From Anaerolineales bacterium (GTDB lineage: Bacteria > Chloroflexota > Anaerolineae > Anaerolineales > Villigracilaceae), in the NCBI GenBank assembly GCA_014379595.1, contig JACMLM010000063.1, forward strand, positions 1-53,884: a stretch of DNA of 53,884 nt, read 5' to 3'. Below, piece after piece: positions 24,954-32,820 of the stretch. Each line of letters starts with the position of its first letter. The stretch's first letter is position 1. A model generated the notes under the pieces. That model worked only from the letters and a program-made list of their open reading frames with translations, was not told where the DNA came from and searched no databases. Both the position numbers and the translations under genes were made by a program.

Positions 24954-25013
24954 GTAGGGGCACAGCGCAATGATCAATCGTCAAAATCATTAACCGACTC
25001 GCTCTGCCCCTAC
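24954..25013. repeat. Inverted repeat GTAGGGGCACAGCG / CGCTCTGCCCCTAC
   Basis: Arms of 14 bases with one mismatch and a 32-base loop, between the convergent YkgJ and recJ genes. The recJ stop codon (25012-25010) lies inside the right arm. Confidence 0.7.
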
Positions 25014-27322
25014 ATAAACAACGCTTTCAGGTCATTTGTTGTAGCAAAGAATTTCCGAAAAGCTGATGTTTCATTCAAAACCCCCCGCAATGCAATAAAT
25101 AGCTCGGCCTGTAAATATGTATTCTTCTCTTGCTTCTCAGTCGATAAAATAACCTGATCTTCATCTATATCCACAGTCAATTCACCGCTTGCCGCCAGCC
25201 ATTGCAGCCCAATTTGTATTGCGATCTCGCGAGAAGCCATTGCGGAAGCAAGTTCTTGAATCGTTGTTTTACCTTCACGTTTGTTGATTGCAAATTTGGA
25301 TAAGCCAGCAAGACGATTTAAATATTCGTTGGGTTTTTCTTCGGCAGGCAAAACGCCAAATACATAAATCGTTTTCGGTTGAACAACTTCTAATGCTTTT
25401 CTCAATTCCGCTGGCGATGGGGGAGTTGTGTAAATCGCCAATTCATTGGCTTGAGTCAATTCAAAACGTGATTTGCCTTTTGATTTATCCGCGCCTTCTG
25501 CCCAAACTAATGTTTCAACGTTTAAACTTTCAAACTTTCCACTTTCCAATCTCCAGTCTCTAATCTCTATTTTCTGCTCTCTAATCTCTGCTAATGCTTC
25601 TTCTACAACTCTAAACTCTTCAAATTGAATGGATAATTGTTTTTGTCCACGGAAAGTAGATGAACGCAAGGAATAGGCAATATCAAATTTACTTCCTGGT
25701 TCTGGTGAAGTCTCATTCGCGCCGCCCCACCATAAAATCGATTCAACATTTCCATGTTCATCTTCCACATTCAAGCGGAGATGTTCCTTTGCCTTCCCAA
25801 TTTTCGAAATGGATTTCAACTGCACACTGTTCGTTGCAAGTATCAAGGCAGGATTCCCTGGACCAAATGGGGCAAGCGATTCAAGCGACTCGGCCAATTC
25901 CAAATTGAGTTCGTCTAAGCCAAGCCATGCATCAATTTGCAAGGTTGGTTCTTCGCGGATGCTTTCACCAAGTTGTTTCTCAATCGCTTTACCAAGCCCT
26001 TTGCGGAACTGAGCTAATTTATCAGCATCAAATGCCATGCCCGCCGCCATAGGATGCCCACCGAATCCGCGCAGTATATTTTTTTGTGACGCAATCGCCT
26101 CGGTAATATGCAGTCCTTCCACCGAACGAGCAGACCCGCGCATAATTCCATCTTCTGATTCATTCAAGAGGATCGTAGGCTTGTGATAACGGTTGACAAG
26201 TTTATTCGCTACGATTCCCACCACGCCGCCAGGCCAGTTGGGATGTGACAACACAATCGCAGGTTCTTGCAGGAGATCTGGATTCGCTTTAAGTTGTGCT
26301 TCCGCCGCTTCGTAGACTTGTGATGTCAATAATCTTCGTTGTGCATTCAGTCCCTCAATTTGTGCAGCGAGTACGCGCGCTCTGGCAGAGTCTTGTGTAA
26401 GCAATAATTCAACAGCAGGGTTTGCGTCGCCCAATCTTCCCAGCGCATTTAATCTCGGTGCAAATGTAAAGCCGATGGTTTCTTCTGTTAAAGTTTCTAA
26501 ATTTGTTCCTGATAACTCCGCGATCACTTTTAAACCCAAGCGATTTGTTTCTCTTAACTTTTGAATCCCTTTTTTAGCAAGCGCGCGAGTTTCATCTTTT
26601 AACAACGCAACATCGGCAATTAATCCAAGTGCAACAAGATCAAGAAGAGAATCGGGACTAGTGACTAGGGAATCGGGATTTGTTTCACTATCCCCTAGTC
26701 CCGATTCCCTAGCCCCGATTAATGCTTCTGCCAACTTATAAGCCACACCAACCCCCGCCAAATTTTTTAGTGGATGATTCTCTGGCAGCAGCTTGGGATT
26801 GATAATTGCTTTTGCGTTTGGAAGTGTTTCACCTACGTCATGATGGTCTGTGACAATTACATCCACACCGCGCGAGTTTGCGTACTCAATTGCTTCGTGT
26901 GCAGTGATGCCTGTGTCACAAGTCAGAATCAATTTCGCGCCATTATCAATAATTGGTGTAAGTGATTCAATATGAACGCCATGACTTTCTTTCCCGCGAA
27001 TTGGAATGTAATAAACAACATTTGCACCCAACATTTGTAGAGTCTGCACGAGCAGGGCAGTGGATGTTTGCCCGTCTACGTCGAAGTCGCCCCAAACACA
27101 AATCATCTCGCCTTTGCGTATAGCCATGTTGATAATTTCGACTGCTGATTCAATATTTGGAAATGATGTAGATAAAACTTTTTCTGGATGTAAAAACGCT
27201 TCGGCTTCTTCGGGTGAGCTGATTCCGCGTCGGAGCAGAGTCTGCGCGATAAGCGGAGGCAGGTTCAGAGTTGAGAATGAAGTGGGAATGTCAACAGGTT
27301 GAGGGTCAAGCCAGCGAGTCAT
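25010..27322 (-). CDS. recJ: Single-strand-specific exonuclease RecJ
   Basis: 5'-3' single-strand DNA exonuclease in recombination and mismatch repair. DHH-family motifs: DFDVDGQTSTALL, CDTGITAHEA, TDHHDVGE, and DHHA1 GGHPMAAG. An OB-like domain and a long C-terminal extension follow (770 residues in all, longer than the typical 570). Two low-complexity segments look like in-frame repeat insertions: about residues 207-230 (ESGLGDSETNPDSLVTSPDS) and about 577-605 (EIREQKIEIRDWRLESGKFE). I start at ATG 27322 rather than the earlier ATGs, because TATAAT lies seven bases before it and covers them. It is divergent from merR. Confidence 0.93.
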   Translation of the reverse strand: MTRWLDPQPVDIPTSFSTLNLPPLIAQTLLRRGISSPEEAEAFLHPEKVLSTSFPNIESAVEIINMAIRKGEMICVWGDFDVDGQTSTALLVQTLQMLGANVVYYIPIRGKESHGVHIESLTPIIDNGAKLILTCDTGITAHEAIEYANSRGVDVIVTDHHDVGETLPNAKAIINPKLLPENHPLKNLAGVGVAYKLAEALIGARESGLGDSETNPDSLVTSPDSLLDLVALGLIADVALLKDETRALAKKGIQKLRETNRLGLKVIAELSGTNLETLTEETIGFTFAPRLNALGRLGDANPAVELLLTQDSARARVLAAQIEGLNAQRRLLTSQVYEAAEAQLKANPDLLQEPAIVLSHPNWPGGVVGIVANKLVNRYHKPTILLNESEDGIMRGSARSVEGLHITEAIASQKNILRGFGGHPMAAGMAFDADKLAQFRKGLGKAIEKQLGESIREEPTLQIDAWLGLDELNLELAESLESLAPFGPGNPALILATNSVQLKSISKIGKAKEHLRLNVEDEHGNVESILWWGGANETSPEPGSKFDIAYSLRSSTFRGQKQLSIQFEEFRVVEEALAEIREQKIEIRDWRLESGKFESLNVETLVWAEGADKSKGKSRFELTQANELAIYTTPPSPAELRKALEVVQPKTIYVFGVLPAEEKPNEYLNRLAGLSKFAINKREGKTTIQELASAMASREIAIQIGLQWLAASGELTVDIDEDQVILSTEKQEKNTYLQAELFIALRGVLNETSAFRKFFATTNDLKALFM
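25513..25592. repeat. Low-complexity repeat inside recJ
   Basis: A run of CTCTAATCTCT-like and CTTTCCACTTTCC-like units. It is in frame and encodes an Arg/Glu/Ile-rich helix (EIREQKIEIRDW) between the OB-like and C-terminal parts of RecJ. Confidence 0.6.
26650..26720. repeat. Palindromic repeat inserted in frame in recJ
   Basis: AATCGGGACTAG units appear in both orientations (direct on the left, inverted CTAGTCCCGATT on the right). The 71-base stretch stays open and adds about 24 Ser/Asp-rich residues within the first half of RecJ. Confidence 0.7.
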
Positions 27323-27329
27323 AGTCATC

Positions 27330-27335
27330 ATTATA
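27330..27335 (-). promoter_or_regulatory. -10 hexamer of recJ, likely leaderless transcript
   Basis: TATAAT on the minus strand, seven bases before ATG 27322. Its -35 region would fall in the dyad operator of the divergent merR gene. Confidence 0.5.
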
Positions 27336-27344
27336 ATTTACCCC

Positions 27345-27375
27345 TTGACTCTAACACTGTGTAAGAGTGTATAGT
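27345..27375 (+). promoter_or_regulatory. merR promoter with 19-base spacer and dyad operator
   Basis: TTGACT, a 19-base spacer, TATAGT. The spacer is the long type that MerR regulators untwist. ACTCTAACAC-T-GTGTAAGAGT (27348-27368) is a 9/10 dyad between the two boxes, the expected MerR operator. Transcription would start about four bases before ATG 27386. Confidence 0.75.
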
Positions 27376-27385
27376 AGCATTCAAT

Positions 27386-28234
27386 ATGTTTAAGATCGGT
27401 GAATTTTCCAGATTAAGTCGCGTATCTGTGCGGATGCTGAGACATTACGACCAGTTAGGTCTTTTGACTCCCTCGCAAACGGATTCGTTTACAGGCTATC
27501 GTTATTACTCAGCGGATCAATTGCCGCGTTTGAATCGCATCTTGGCATTGCGTGACCTGGGCTTTTCGCTTGAACAAATCGCTGGGATGTTAAATGAAGA
27601 TGTTTCAACTGAACAGTTGTTTGGAATGTTGAAATTCAAACGTGGGGAAGTGCAGCAACAAATGCAGGAAGAACAAGAAAGATTAGCGCGTTTGGAAGCG
27701 CGGATTCGTCAAATGAATGAATCAAAACATGAAATCTATGATGTGATTTTGCGCGATGTCGAATCGGAATTGGTTGCTACGTATCGTGAAGTTGCAGCAG
27801 ATGATAATCGTATTCAACAAATATTCGATAAAGTTGAAATTTATGTTGAAGCACATGAAGGTGCTCGGGCAGATAAACCGCCTTTTACAATTTATTATGA
27901 CGATGAATATCGAGATGCAGAAATTGATTGTGAAGTAGCTGTGCCGTTGAAATATCCAATTCCAGAAAGCGAATCAATTCGAGTGCGTCAAACCCCAAAG
28001 CTATTCAATATGGCGTGTGTCGTCCATGTTGGGAATTACTCTTCCATTTATCAACCTTATAACGCACTGTTAGGTTGGATCGAGTCGAATGGATATCAAA
28101 TGAAAGGTCCAATTCGGGAAGTGTATTTGCGATATGGAACTAGTACTTTGGAATTTGCACTTCCGCCCACATATCTTTCAGATGACCAGGATCAATATGT
28201 GACTGAACTTCAATTGATGGTTGAAAAAAGATAG
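27386..28234 (+). CDS. MerR family regulator with GyrI-like effector domain (BltR/Mta type)
   Basis: Transcription regulator of 282 residues. Residues 1-70 form the winged helix of MerR proteins (KIGEFSRLSRVSVRMLRHYDQ, GYRYYS). A coiled coil follows (about 85-120), then a GyrI-like/AraC-type effector domain (about 125-280, IREVYLRYG) as in multidrug-sensing BltR and Mta. The promoter has the 19-base spacer and operator of self-regulated MerR genes. There is no ribosome site; the mRNA starts only about four bases upstream. It heads an operon with a 107-residue protein and an aldo/keto reductase, its probable targets. Confidence 0.92.
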   Translation: MFKIGEFSRLSRVSVRMLRHYDQLGLLTPSQTDSFTGYRYYSADQLPRLNRILALRDLGFSLEQIAGMLNEDVSTEQLFGMLKFKRGEVQQQMQEEQERLARLEARIRQMNESKHEIYDVILRDVESELVATYREVAADDNRIQQIFDKVEIYVEAHEGARADKPPFTIYYDDEYRDAEIDCEVAVPLKYPIPESESIRVRQTPKLFNMACVVHVGNYSSIYQPYNALLGWIESNGYQMKGPIREVYLRYGTSTLEFALPPTYLSDDQDQYVTELQLMVEKR

Positions 28235-28242
28235 GAGAAAAC

Positions 28243-28566
28243 ATGGCTTACTATTTGGTCAAAGCAAAATATCATAAAAATTTATTGAAAGAATTAAGAA
28301 CCCGACTTGATAGAGGCGAGATTCAAAAGATGAGACCGTTTGGTCAGGCACTGCAATATGGTTTGGATAACGCACGCCTAGACGAACATGATTCCAGTTT
28401 TGCAGTTTGGGAAGAGGAAGATTATTGTCGTCCGCCGTTGGCACAGGAACGAGCTGCTGTGCTGGATACATATTTCACGGACCTTGAAGTTGAAGTTGTG
28501 AAAGATGGTGAAGGCTGGGGAAAGATTGAAGCATTAACAAAGTTATGGAAGGAAAATGGAGATTAA
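28243..28566 (+). CDS. Small protein of unknown function in the merR operon
   Basis: Protein of 107 residues, eight bases after merR, with GGAG upstream. I do not recognise it with confidence. The start (MAYYLVKAKYHKNLL) and pattern of alternating strands and helices, with acidic EEEDYC and a PPLAQERAAVL helix, recall small ferredoxin-like alpha/beta proteins such as YCII relatives. It is soluble and lacks a signal peptide. It is surely co-expressed with merR and the reductase (one-base gap to the latter), so a role in the same response is likely. Confidence 0.72.
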   Translation: MAYYLVKAKYHKNLLKELRTRLDRGEIQKMRPFGQALQYGLDNARLDEHDSSFAVWEEEDYCRPPLAQERAAVLDTYFTDLEVEVVKDGEGWGKIEALTKLWKENGD

Positions 28567-28567
28567 T

Positions 28568-29575
28568 ATGCGTTATAAACTTTTAGGCAAAAGTGGATTG
28601 CGAGTTTCAGAATTGTGCCTTGGCACAATGACATTTGGAAATGACTGGGGCTGGGGCGCTGAAAAAGATGAAAGCAAAAAGATATTTGATTTATTCGTAG
28701 GGGCTGGAGGAAACTTTATTGATACGTCCAATAATTATACAAATGGCACAAGTGAAAAATTTATCGGCGAGTTTATCAAAAATGATCGCGATAGTTTTGT
28801 AATCGCAACCAAATATACATTGAGTGAACGAAAAACTGATCCGAACTTTGGCGGCAATCATCGTAAGAACTTGATGCGTTCAGTTGAAGGCAGTTTACAA
28901 AGACTTGATACAGACCATATTGACTTGTTATATCTGCACATGTGGGATTATGTCACACCAGTGGAAGAAGTTATGCGTTCGCTTGATGACCTCGTCCGCG
29001 CTGGCAAAGTTTTATATGTTGGTATCTCCGATACGCCTGCATGGGTTGTGTCACAAGCCAACACAATTGCAGATTTACGAGGCTGGTCACGGTTCATTGC
29101 ATATCAAGGTGAATATAGCCTCGCAAGCCGCACTCCTGAACGCGATATCATTCCTATGACCCAAGCCATGGATATGTCTTTTCTCGCATGGGGTATCTTG
29201 GAAGGCGGCGAGTTGACTGGAAAATATAATTCTCCATCCGATGAGCAGAGGCGCTCCAAAGATACAAACGAACGAATCAAAAAGATTGCTTCCGTTTTGA
29301 TGGACGTTGCCACAGAAACTCAACATACACCTTCGCAAGTTGCAGTCAATTGGGTGCGGCAAAAATCACCTAATGTTATTCCGATTGTGGGAGCGCGTAG
29401 TGAAAAACATTTGAAAGATAATTTGGGTTGTTTGGATTTTGAATTGACTCAGGAACAGATTCAACACCTGAATGACCCCAGTCCCATTGACCTTGGATTC
29501 CCGCATTCGTTTCTTTCCTCTGACCACATCCGCGATTTGATCTTCGGTGAGACGTTTTCTAAAATTATGAATTGA
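28568..29575 (+). CDS. Aldo/keto reductase
   Basis: NADPH-dependent oxidoreductase of the TIM-barrel aldo/keto reductase family, 335 residues. The catalytic tetrad is visible: Asp and Tyr in FIDTSNNY, Lys in IATKY, His in LLYLHMWD. The C-terminal NADP site includes IPIVGARS. The closest group by motif is the bacterial YajO/YghZ-like branch, which reduces varied aldehydes. I use ATG 28568, six bases after GGAG; it lies one base after the upstream stop. As last gene of the merR operon it may detoxify whatever the regulator senses. Confidence 0.93.
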   Translation: MRYKLLGKSGLRVSELCLGTMTFGNDWGWGAEKDESKKIFDLFVGAGGNFIDTSNNYTNGTSEKFIGEFIKNDRDSFVIATKYTLSERKTDPNFGGNHRKNLMRSVEGSLQRLDTDHIDLLYLHMWDYVTPVEEVMRSLDDLVRAGKVLYVGISDTPAWVVSQANTIADLRGWSRFIAYQGEYSLASRTPERDIIPMTQAMDMSFLAWGILEGGELTGKYNSPSDEQRRSKDTNERIKKIASVLMDVATETQHTPSQVAVNWVRQKSPNVIPIVGARSEKHLKDNLGCLDFELTQEQIQHLNDPSPIDLGFPHSFLSSDHIRDLIFGETFSKIMN

Positions 29576-29578
29576 TTT

Positions 29579-29639
29579 GTAGGGACGACCCGCCAGGATT
29601 GAGGAAACAATATGCCAATCGTTGGTGGGTCGCCCTTAC
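29579..29639. repeat. Inverted repeat GTAGGGACGACCC / GGGTCGCCCTTAC
   Basis: Outer arms of about 17 bases with small mismatches and an inner GATTG/CAATC pair. It starts four bases after the reductase stop. Related in style to, but distinct from, the element at 24954-25013. Confidence 0.7.
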
Positions 29640-29675
29640 TTTAAGTAAAAGAGTGGTTGACTTGCCTATTTAAAC

Positions 29676-29712
29676 AAAAAACAGCCTCCAGTTAAGAAAG
29701 AGGCTGTTTTTT
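29676..29712. terminator. Bidirectional terminator between the reductase and membrane-protein genes
   Basis: AAAAAACAGCCTC / GAGGCTGTTTTTT, 13-base stem, eleven-base loop, T-run on both strands. Confidence 0.88.
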
Positions 29713-29722
29713 ATCCACAAAA

Positions 29723-30535
29723 TTATTTCTTTGGGGCACCTGTCCCATATTTGCTGAAAGGAAATATCAAATAGATTCCAACAAGCAGATAGGCAACAAA
29801 ATATGCCAAGCCACCAGGGCGTTCGCTAAAGTTAAAGAGGCGAATATACATGAATGCGGCAATAGTAATAAAGATGAGCAATCCATAGGATGTAATCGCA
29901 TGGTTCAAAAGTGCGTTCTGACTTTTGTCCCACAGAAAAGGCACTACACCAAGAGCAAGTGTGAAATAGAAAACCCCAAAACTTCTCAATGTAAATAAAG
30001 ACATGACTTCGGGGAAAATTCCAGCATTTGTTCCGATGGCACCAATTTGAGCAGTCATTCCGTAAATGCCTAGAAAGCTAACAAAGATCACAAAAGCAAT
30101 TACCATAGCGCTGTGCAATTTTGACATGCTCGGTCCGCTCAATGCATTGGATGGGCGAATACGAATGTAATCTATGACGCCCACTATTGCAGTGATTACG
30201 TTGACAATTAATGTTATGAAATATAGCCATGCAATTGGGTGTTGCAATACTAATTTGTCTCGGAAGAGATAAAGCACAATTAACTCGCCAACACCAAACA
30301 TCCATAAATAAAGTAGAGCCGTGTAAATCAGTTTCCATTCCCAACGACGAGCCGCGAGATAAGCCAACCATGCGTTTCCCAAACACCAGCCACCTATAGT
30401 GATGGTCATGAACTCAGTCACTTTCCATGCAAAGACGGGAGCGAGTTGAGCAGGCATTAAGAATAATAATGCTCCGAGAACTGCGTAAAGCAAAGCACAT
30501 AAATAAGTGAGCCAGCGCGAAATGTTTGAAAGCAT
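29723..30535 (-). CDS. Polytopic membrane protein of unknown function
   Basis: Protein of 270 residues with about eight hydrophobic segments covering most of its length, so an integral membrane protein. I do not recognise the family. Visible points: a conserved-looking GGWCLGNAWLAY in segment 2, WLYFITLIVNVITAIVGV mid-way, and a short basic tail (GTGAPKK). No catalytic or transport motif stands out. ATG 30535 is chosen because GGAG lies before it. It is a single-gene unit between a bidirectional terminator and the divergent CARDB lipoprotein. Confidence 0.7.
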   Translation of the reverse strand: MLSNISRWLTYLCALLYAVLGALLFLMPAQLAPVFAWKVTEFMTITIGGWCLGNAWLAYLAARRWEWKLIYTALLYLWMFGVGELIVLYLFRDKLVLQHPIAWLYFITLIVNVITAIVGVIDYIRIRPSNALSGPSMSKLHSAMVIAFVIFVSFLGIYGMTAQIGAIGTNAGIFPEVMSLFTLRSFGVFYFTLALGVVPFLWDKSQNALLNHAITSYGLLIFITIAAFMYIRLFNFSERPGGLAYFVAYLLVGIYLIFPFSKYGTGAPKK

Positions 30536-30691
30536 GTTTTCTCCATTCAAGCTAAAGATATAAATACAACACAAATTCTAGCTATTGGTTTCAATTGTAT
30601 AATTTAATTCATGATAGATCTGGGGTTGAAGAATTACTCAAAAAGGAACATTCAATGGTATTTTCACGTCTTTGTTTTGGAGGAAGCCGCC

Positions 30692-31648
30692 ATGAAACTT
30701 TATAAAAGCATTTTTGTTCTCTTATCTCTTTTACTTGCGTCTTGCAATCAATCATTACCTTCGCCTCAATTGCCAGACCTTGTGGTGTCGTTCATTAACG
30801 TCAGTATGGTCGATATGAATGGAAGGTGCCTGAACGGGTATCAAATTCAAGCAACTATTTCAAATCAAGGCACTGCAATTGCAAATAATGTAACTGCTGT
30901 GGAAACATCTACAGGGCAGACCTTCACTATTGATAAGTTGGAGGCGGGACAGAAATTTACTGTCACTTTACCTGCTAACTCGCCAACAGGGATTTATGTT
31001 TTCATTGTTGATCCTCAAAACACGACCCCTGAAATTAATGAAACAAATAATAACCTTTCATTCCTCTCACCAACCCCAACGCCCCCTGTAGAATGTATTC
31101 AAGCCATGCCAGGTGTGACGCCTGTTGGAACCTTGGATTTATCTACTGACCCAAGTTTGTCTATGACTTTAACTGCCGCCCCAACATTTCCAAATGTGCC
31201 GCCGCTTTCTCGCGAAGTTTTGTTAAATTCGAATTATCGTTCTCAGGACTGGGGAGAGTTTCAGCTTACAGATGGTGTATTTGAGCGAACTTCAACCTTA
31301 TCCGTAGGATCTTCTGATGCATTTACGACCCGCTTCCAGGAACCAATCATCTTTGGCGATTTAAACAGTGACGGGTCTGAAGATGCGTTGGTAGTTCTGA
31401 ACACTCAAAATGGGGGAACCGGTCATTTTATTGAGCTTGCCGCAGTTTTGAATCAAAACGGATTGCCATTGAATGTGTCCACTTTATATTTGGGTGATAG
31501 GGTAATAGTTGACTCTGGATATATTCAGGCTGGATTGATTATGTTGAATATGGTTGTTCATGCACCAAACGATGGTTTGTGTTGTCCCAGCCAATCTGTC
31601 ACGTGGAGTTTTAGGCTTCAAGATAATCAACTTATTCAACTTCCGTAA
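30692..31648 (+). CDS. CARDB-domain lipoprotein
   Basis: Exported lipoprotein of 318 residues. The signal peptide ends in LLASC. Residues about 30-130 form a CARDB adhesion-like beta domain (DLVVSFINVS, ISNQGTAIANNVTAV, DPQNTTPEINETNN). A Pro/Thr linker with TPTPP follows, then a domain with FGDLNSDGSEDALVVLN, which has the Asp-rich calcium loop of FG-GAP/dockerin-like units. It is probably a surface-binding protein. GGAGGAA precedes ATG 30692. The stop touches the stop of the convergent tryptophan dioxygenase gene with no terminator visible between them. Confidence 0.78.
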   Translation: MKLYKSIFVLLSLLLASCNQSLPSPQLPDLVVSFINVSMVDMNGRCLNGYQIQATISNQGTAIANNVTAVETSTGQTFTIDKLEAGQKFTVTLPANSPTGIYVFIVDPQNTTPEINETNNNLSFLSPTPTPPVECIQAMPGVTPVGTLDLSTDPSLSMTLTAAPTFPNVPPLSREVLLNSNYRSQDWGEFQLTDGVFERTSTLSVGSSDAFTTRFQEPIIFGDLNSDGSEDALVVLNTQNGGTGHFIELAAVLNQNGLPLNVSTLYLGDRVIVDSGYIQAGLIMLNMVVHAPNDGLCCPSQSVTWSFRLQDNQLIQLP

Positions 31649-32692
31649 CTAAATATTGAAAGTCATTCTTTCAATGACAGCCTTTGGCAAATTTGGTAAT
31701 TTGCTTCGTTCAATTAAAAAAGTTGTAATTTCTGTCAACTCTTTGAAAATATAATGTTGCCGTAGCGCGCCTTCCAAATATCCAGCGCCGCTTGTGCCGC
31801 CTGTACCAACGCGCATCCCGATCATGCGGCGAGTCATGAGCATGTGTTTATAACGCCATTGCGAGAGCAACTCATCAATATCGATCAAAGTTGTCAGTAA
31901 ATCAAATGGCAAGTGGAAAATTGGCAGGTTGCGATACATCATAATAAATAACACGGCTCGCATCGCATGGACTGAAAAATCACCAGAGCCTTCTTTATAA
32001 AAGACGCGCTCCAATTCATCCAGCCGCCCATGCTCTGCGTTGGACAAGCTGCTTTGATATATTTGTTTGTAATCACTCCAAAACTTTTGCGTACCTTGTT
32101 CAACAGGAAATAGATTTTGGTATTCCTTCCAAAGTGACTCGTCGAAGAAAGGAGTCCGCTCTGCCCATTTGACGATCAACTCTTTGAGTGTCGCATCTTT
32201 CTCAACCTGATTAATGGTACTGAAATCCTCCGAGCTGAATCCACCTCGACGCGTATTTTTGTAATAATCGGCTTTGTATCTGTGCTCCATTTTCAGACCT
32301 AACTTCGCTTCGATAATTCTGAATTGCAAACTTTGGAATCCAGAAGATGGCAATAATAAATTCCTGAACTCAAGAAAATCCATTGGCGTCATGGTTTCGA
32401 GTATGTTGACTTGCTGATTCAACACTTCCAGAATTTTTACAACACGCTTTAGTTTATGAACAGCAATGCTCATTTCCCCAGCGTTGTCTTGCACATTATC
32501 CGTTGAAAAGATTTCGCGAACCCTATCTAATTCGTGAATGATCTGCTTGAACCAAAGTTCATAAGCCTGATGAATGACGATGAACAGCATTTCATCTGTC
32601 GCAAATCCACTTTTTGGATGCTGGCTATTAAGGATTTTGTCGAGTTCAAGATAATCTCCGTAATATAGAGAATTGGGTTCTTCGTTTGTCAT
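31649..32692 (-). CDS. kynA: Tryptophan 2,3-dioxygenase
   Basis: Haem enzyme that opens the indole ring of L-tryptophan with O2 to give N-formylkynurenine, the first step of the kynurenine pathway. The 347-residue protein has the family landmarks: the distal His41 in FIVIHQAYELWF, LLPSSGFQSLQFR, the proximal haem ligand His283 in WRYKHMLMTRR, and the GTGGTSG loop. It is somewhat longer than the 280-residue proteobacterial enzymes and closer to the animal-type length. No kynureninase or formamidase is nearby. The reaction needs oxygen, which bears on the organism's lifestyle. Confidence 0.95.
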   Translation of the reverse strand: MTNEEPNSLYYGDYLELDKILNSQHPKSGFATDEMLFIVIHQAYELWFKQIIHELDRVREIFSTDNVQDNAGEMSIAVHKLKRVVKILEVLNQQVNILETMTPMDFLEFRNLLLPSSGFQSLQFRIIEAKLGLKMEHRYKADYYKNTRRGGFSSEDFSTINQVEKDATLKELIVKWAERTPFFDESLWKEYQNLFPVEQGTQKFWSDYKQIYQSSLSNAEHGRLDELERVFYKEGSGDFSVHAMRAVLFIMMYRNLPIFHLPFDLLTTLIDIDELLSQWRYKHMLMTRRMIGMRVGTGGTSGAGYLEGALRQHYIFKELTEITTFLIERSKLPNLPKAVIERMTFNI

Positions 32693-32756
32693 ATCATACT
32701 TTCCTGGAATTAATATTCTTTATTTTCTATAAGGTAACTTCGTGGGTTAATTATCA

Positions 32757-32792
32757 AACAAGGACTCGGTGTATTAGTATCGAGTCCTTGTT
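32757..32792. terminator. Terminator after the STAS gene
   Basis: AACAAGGACTCG / CGAGTCCTTGTT stem with a 12-base loop. On the minus strand the distal arm leads into TTTGATAATT. It lies between the STAS stop and the start of tryptophan dioxygenase. Confidence 0.75.
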
Positions 32793-32820
32793 TAAGTTTA
32801 TTATCATCCTGTCTTGCAGT

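Noticed and set aside
26650-26720. CRISPR or insertion sequence in recJ
   Set aside because: No regular spacers, no transposase, no target duplication; the stretch stays in frame, so it is a small palindromic insertion.
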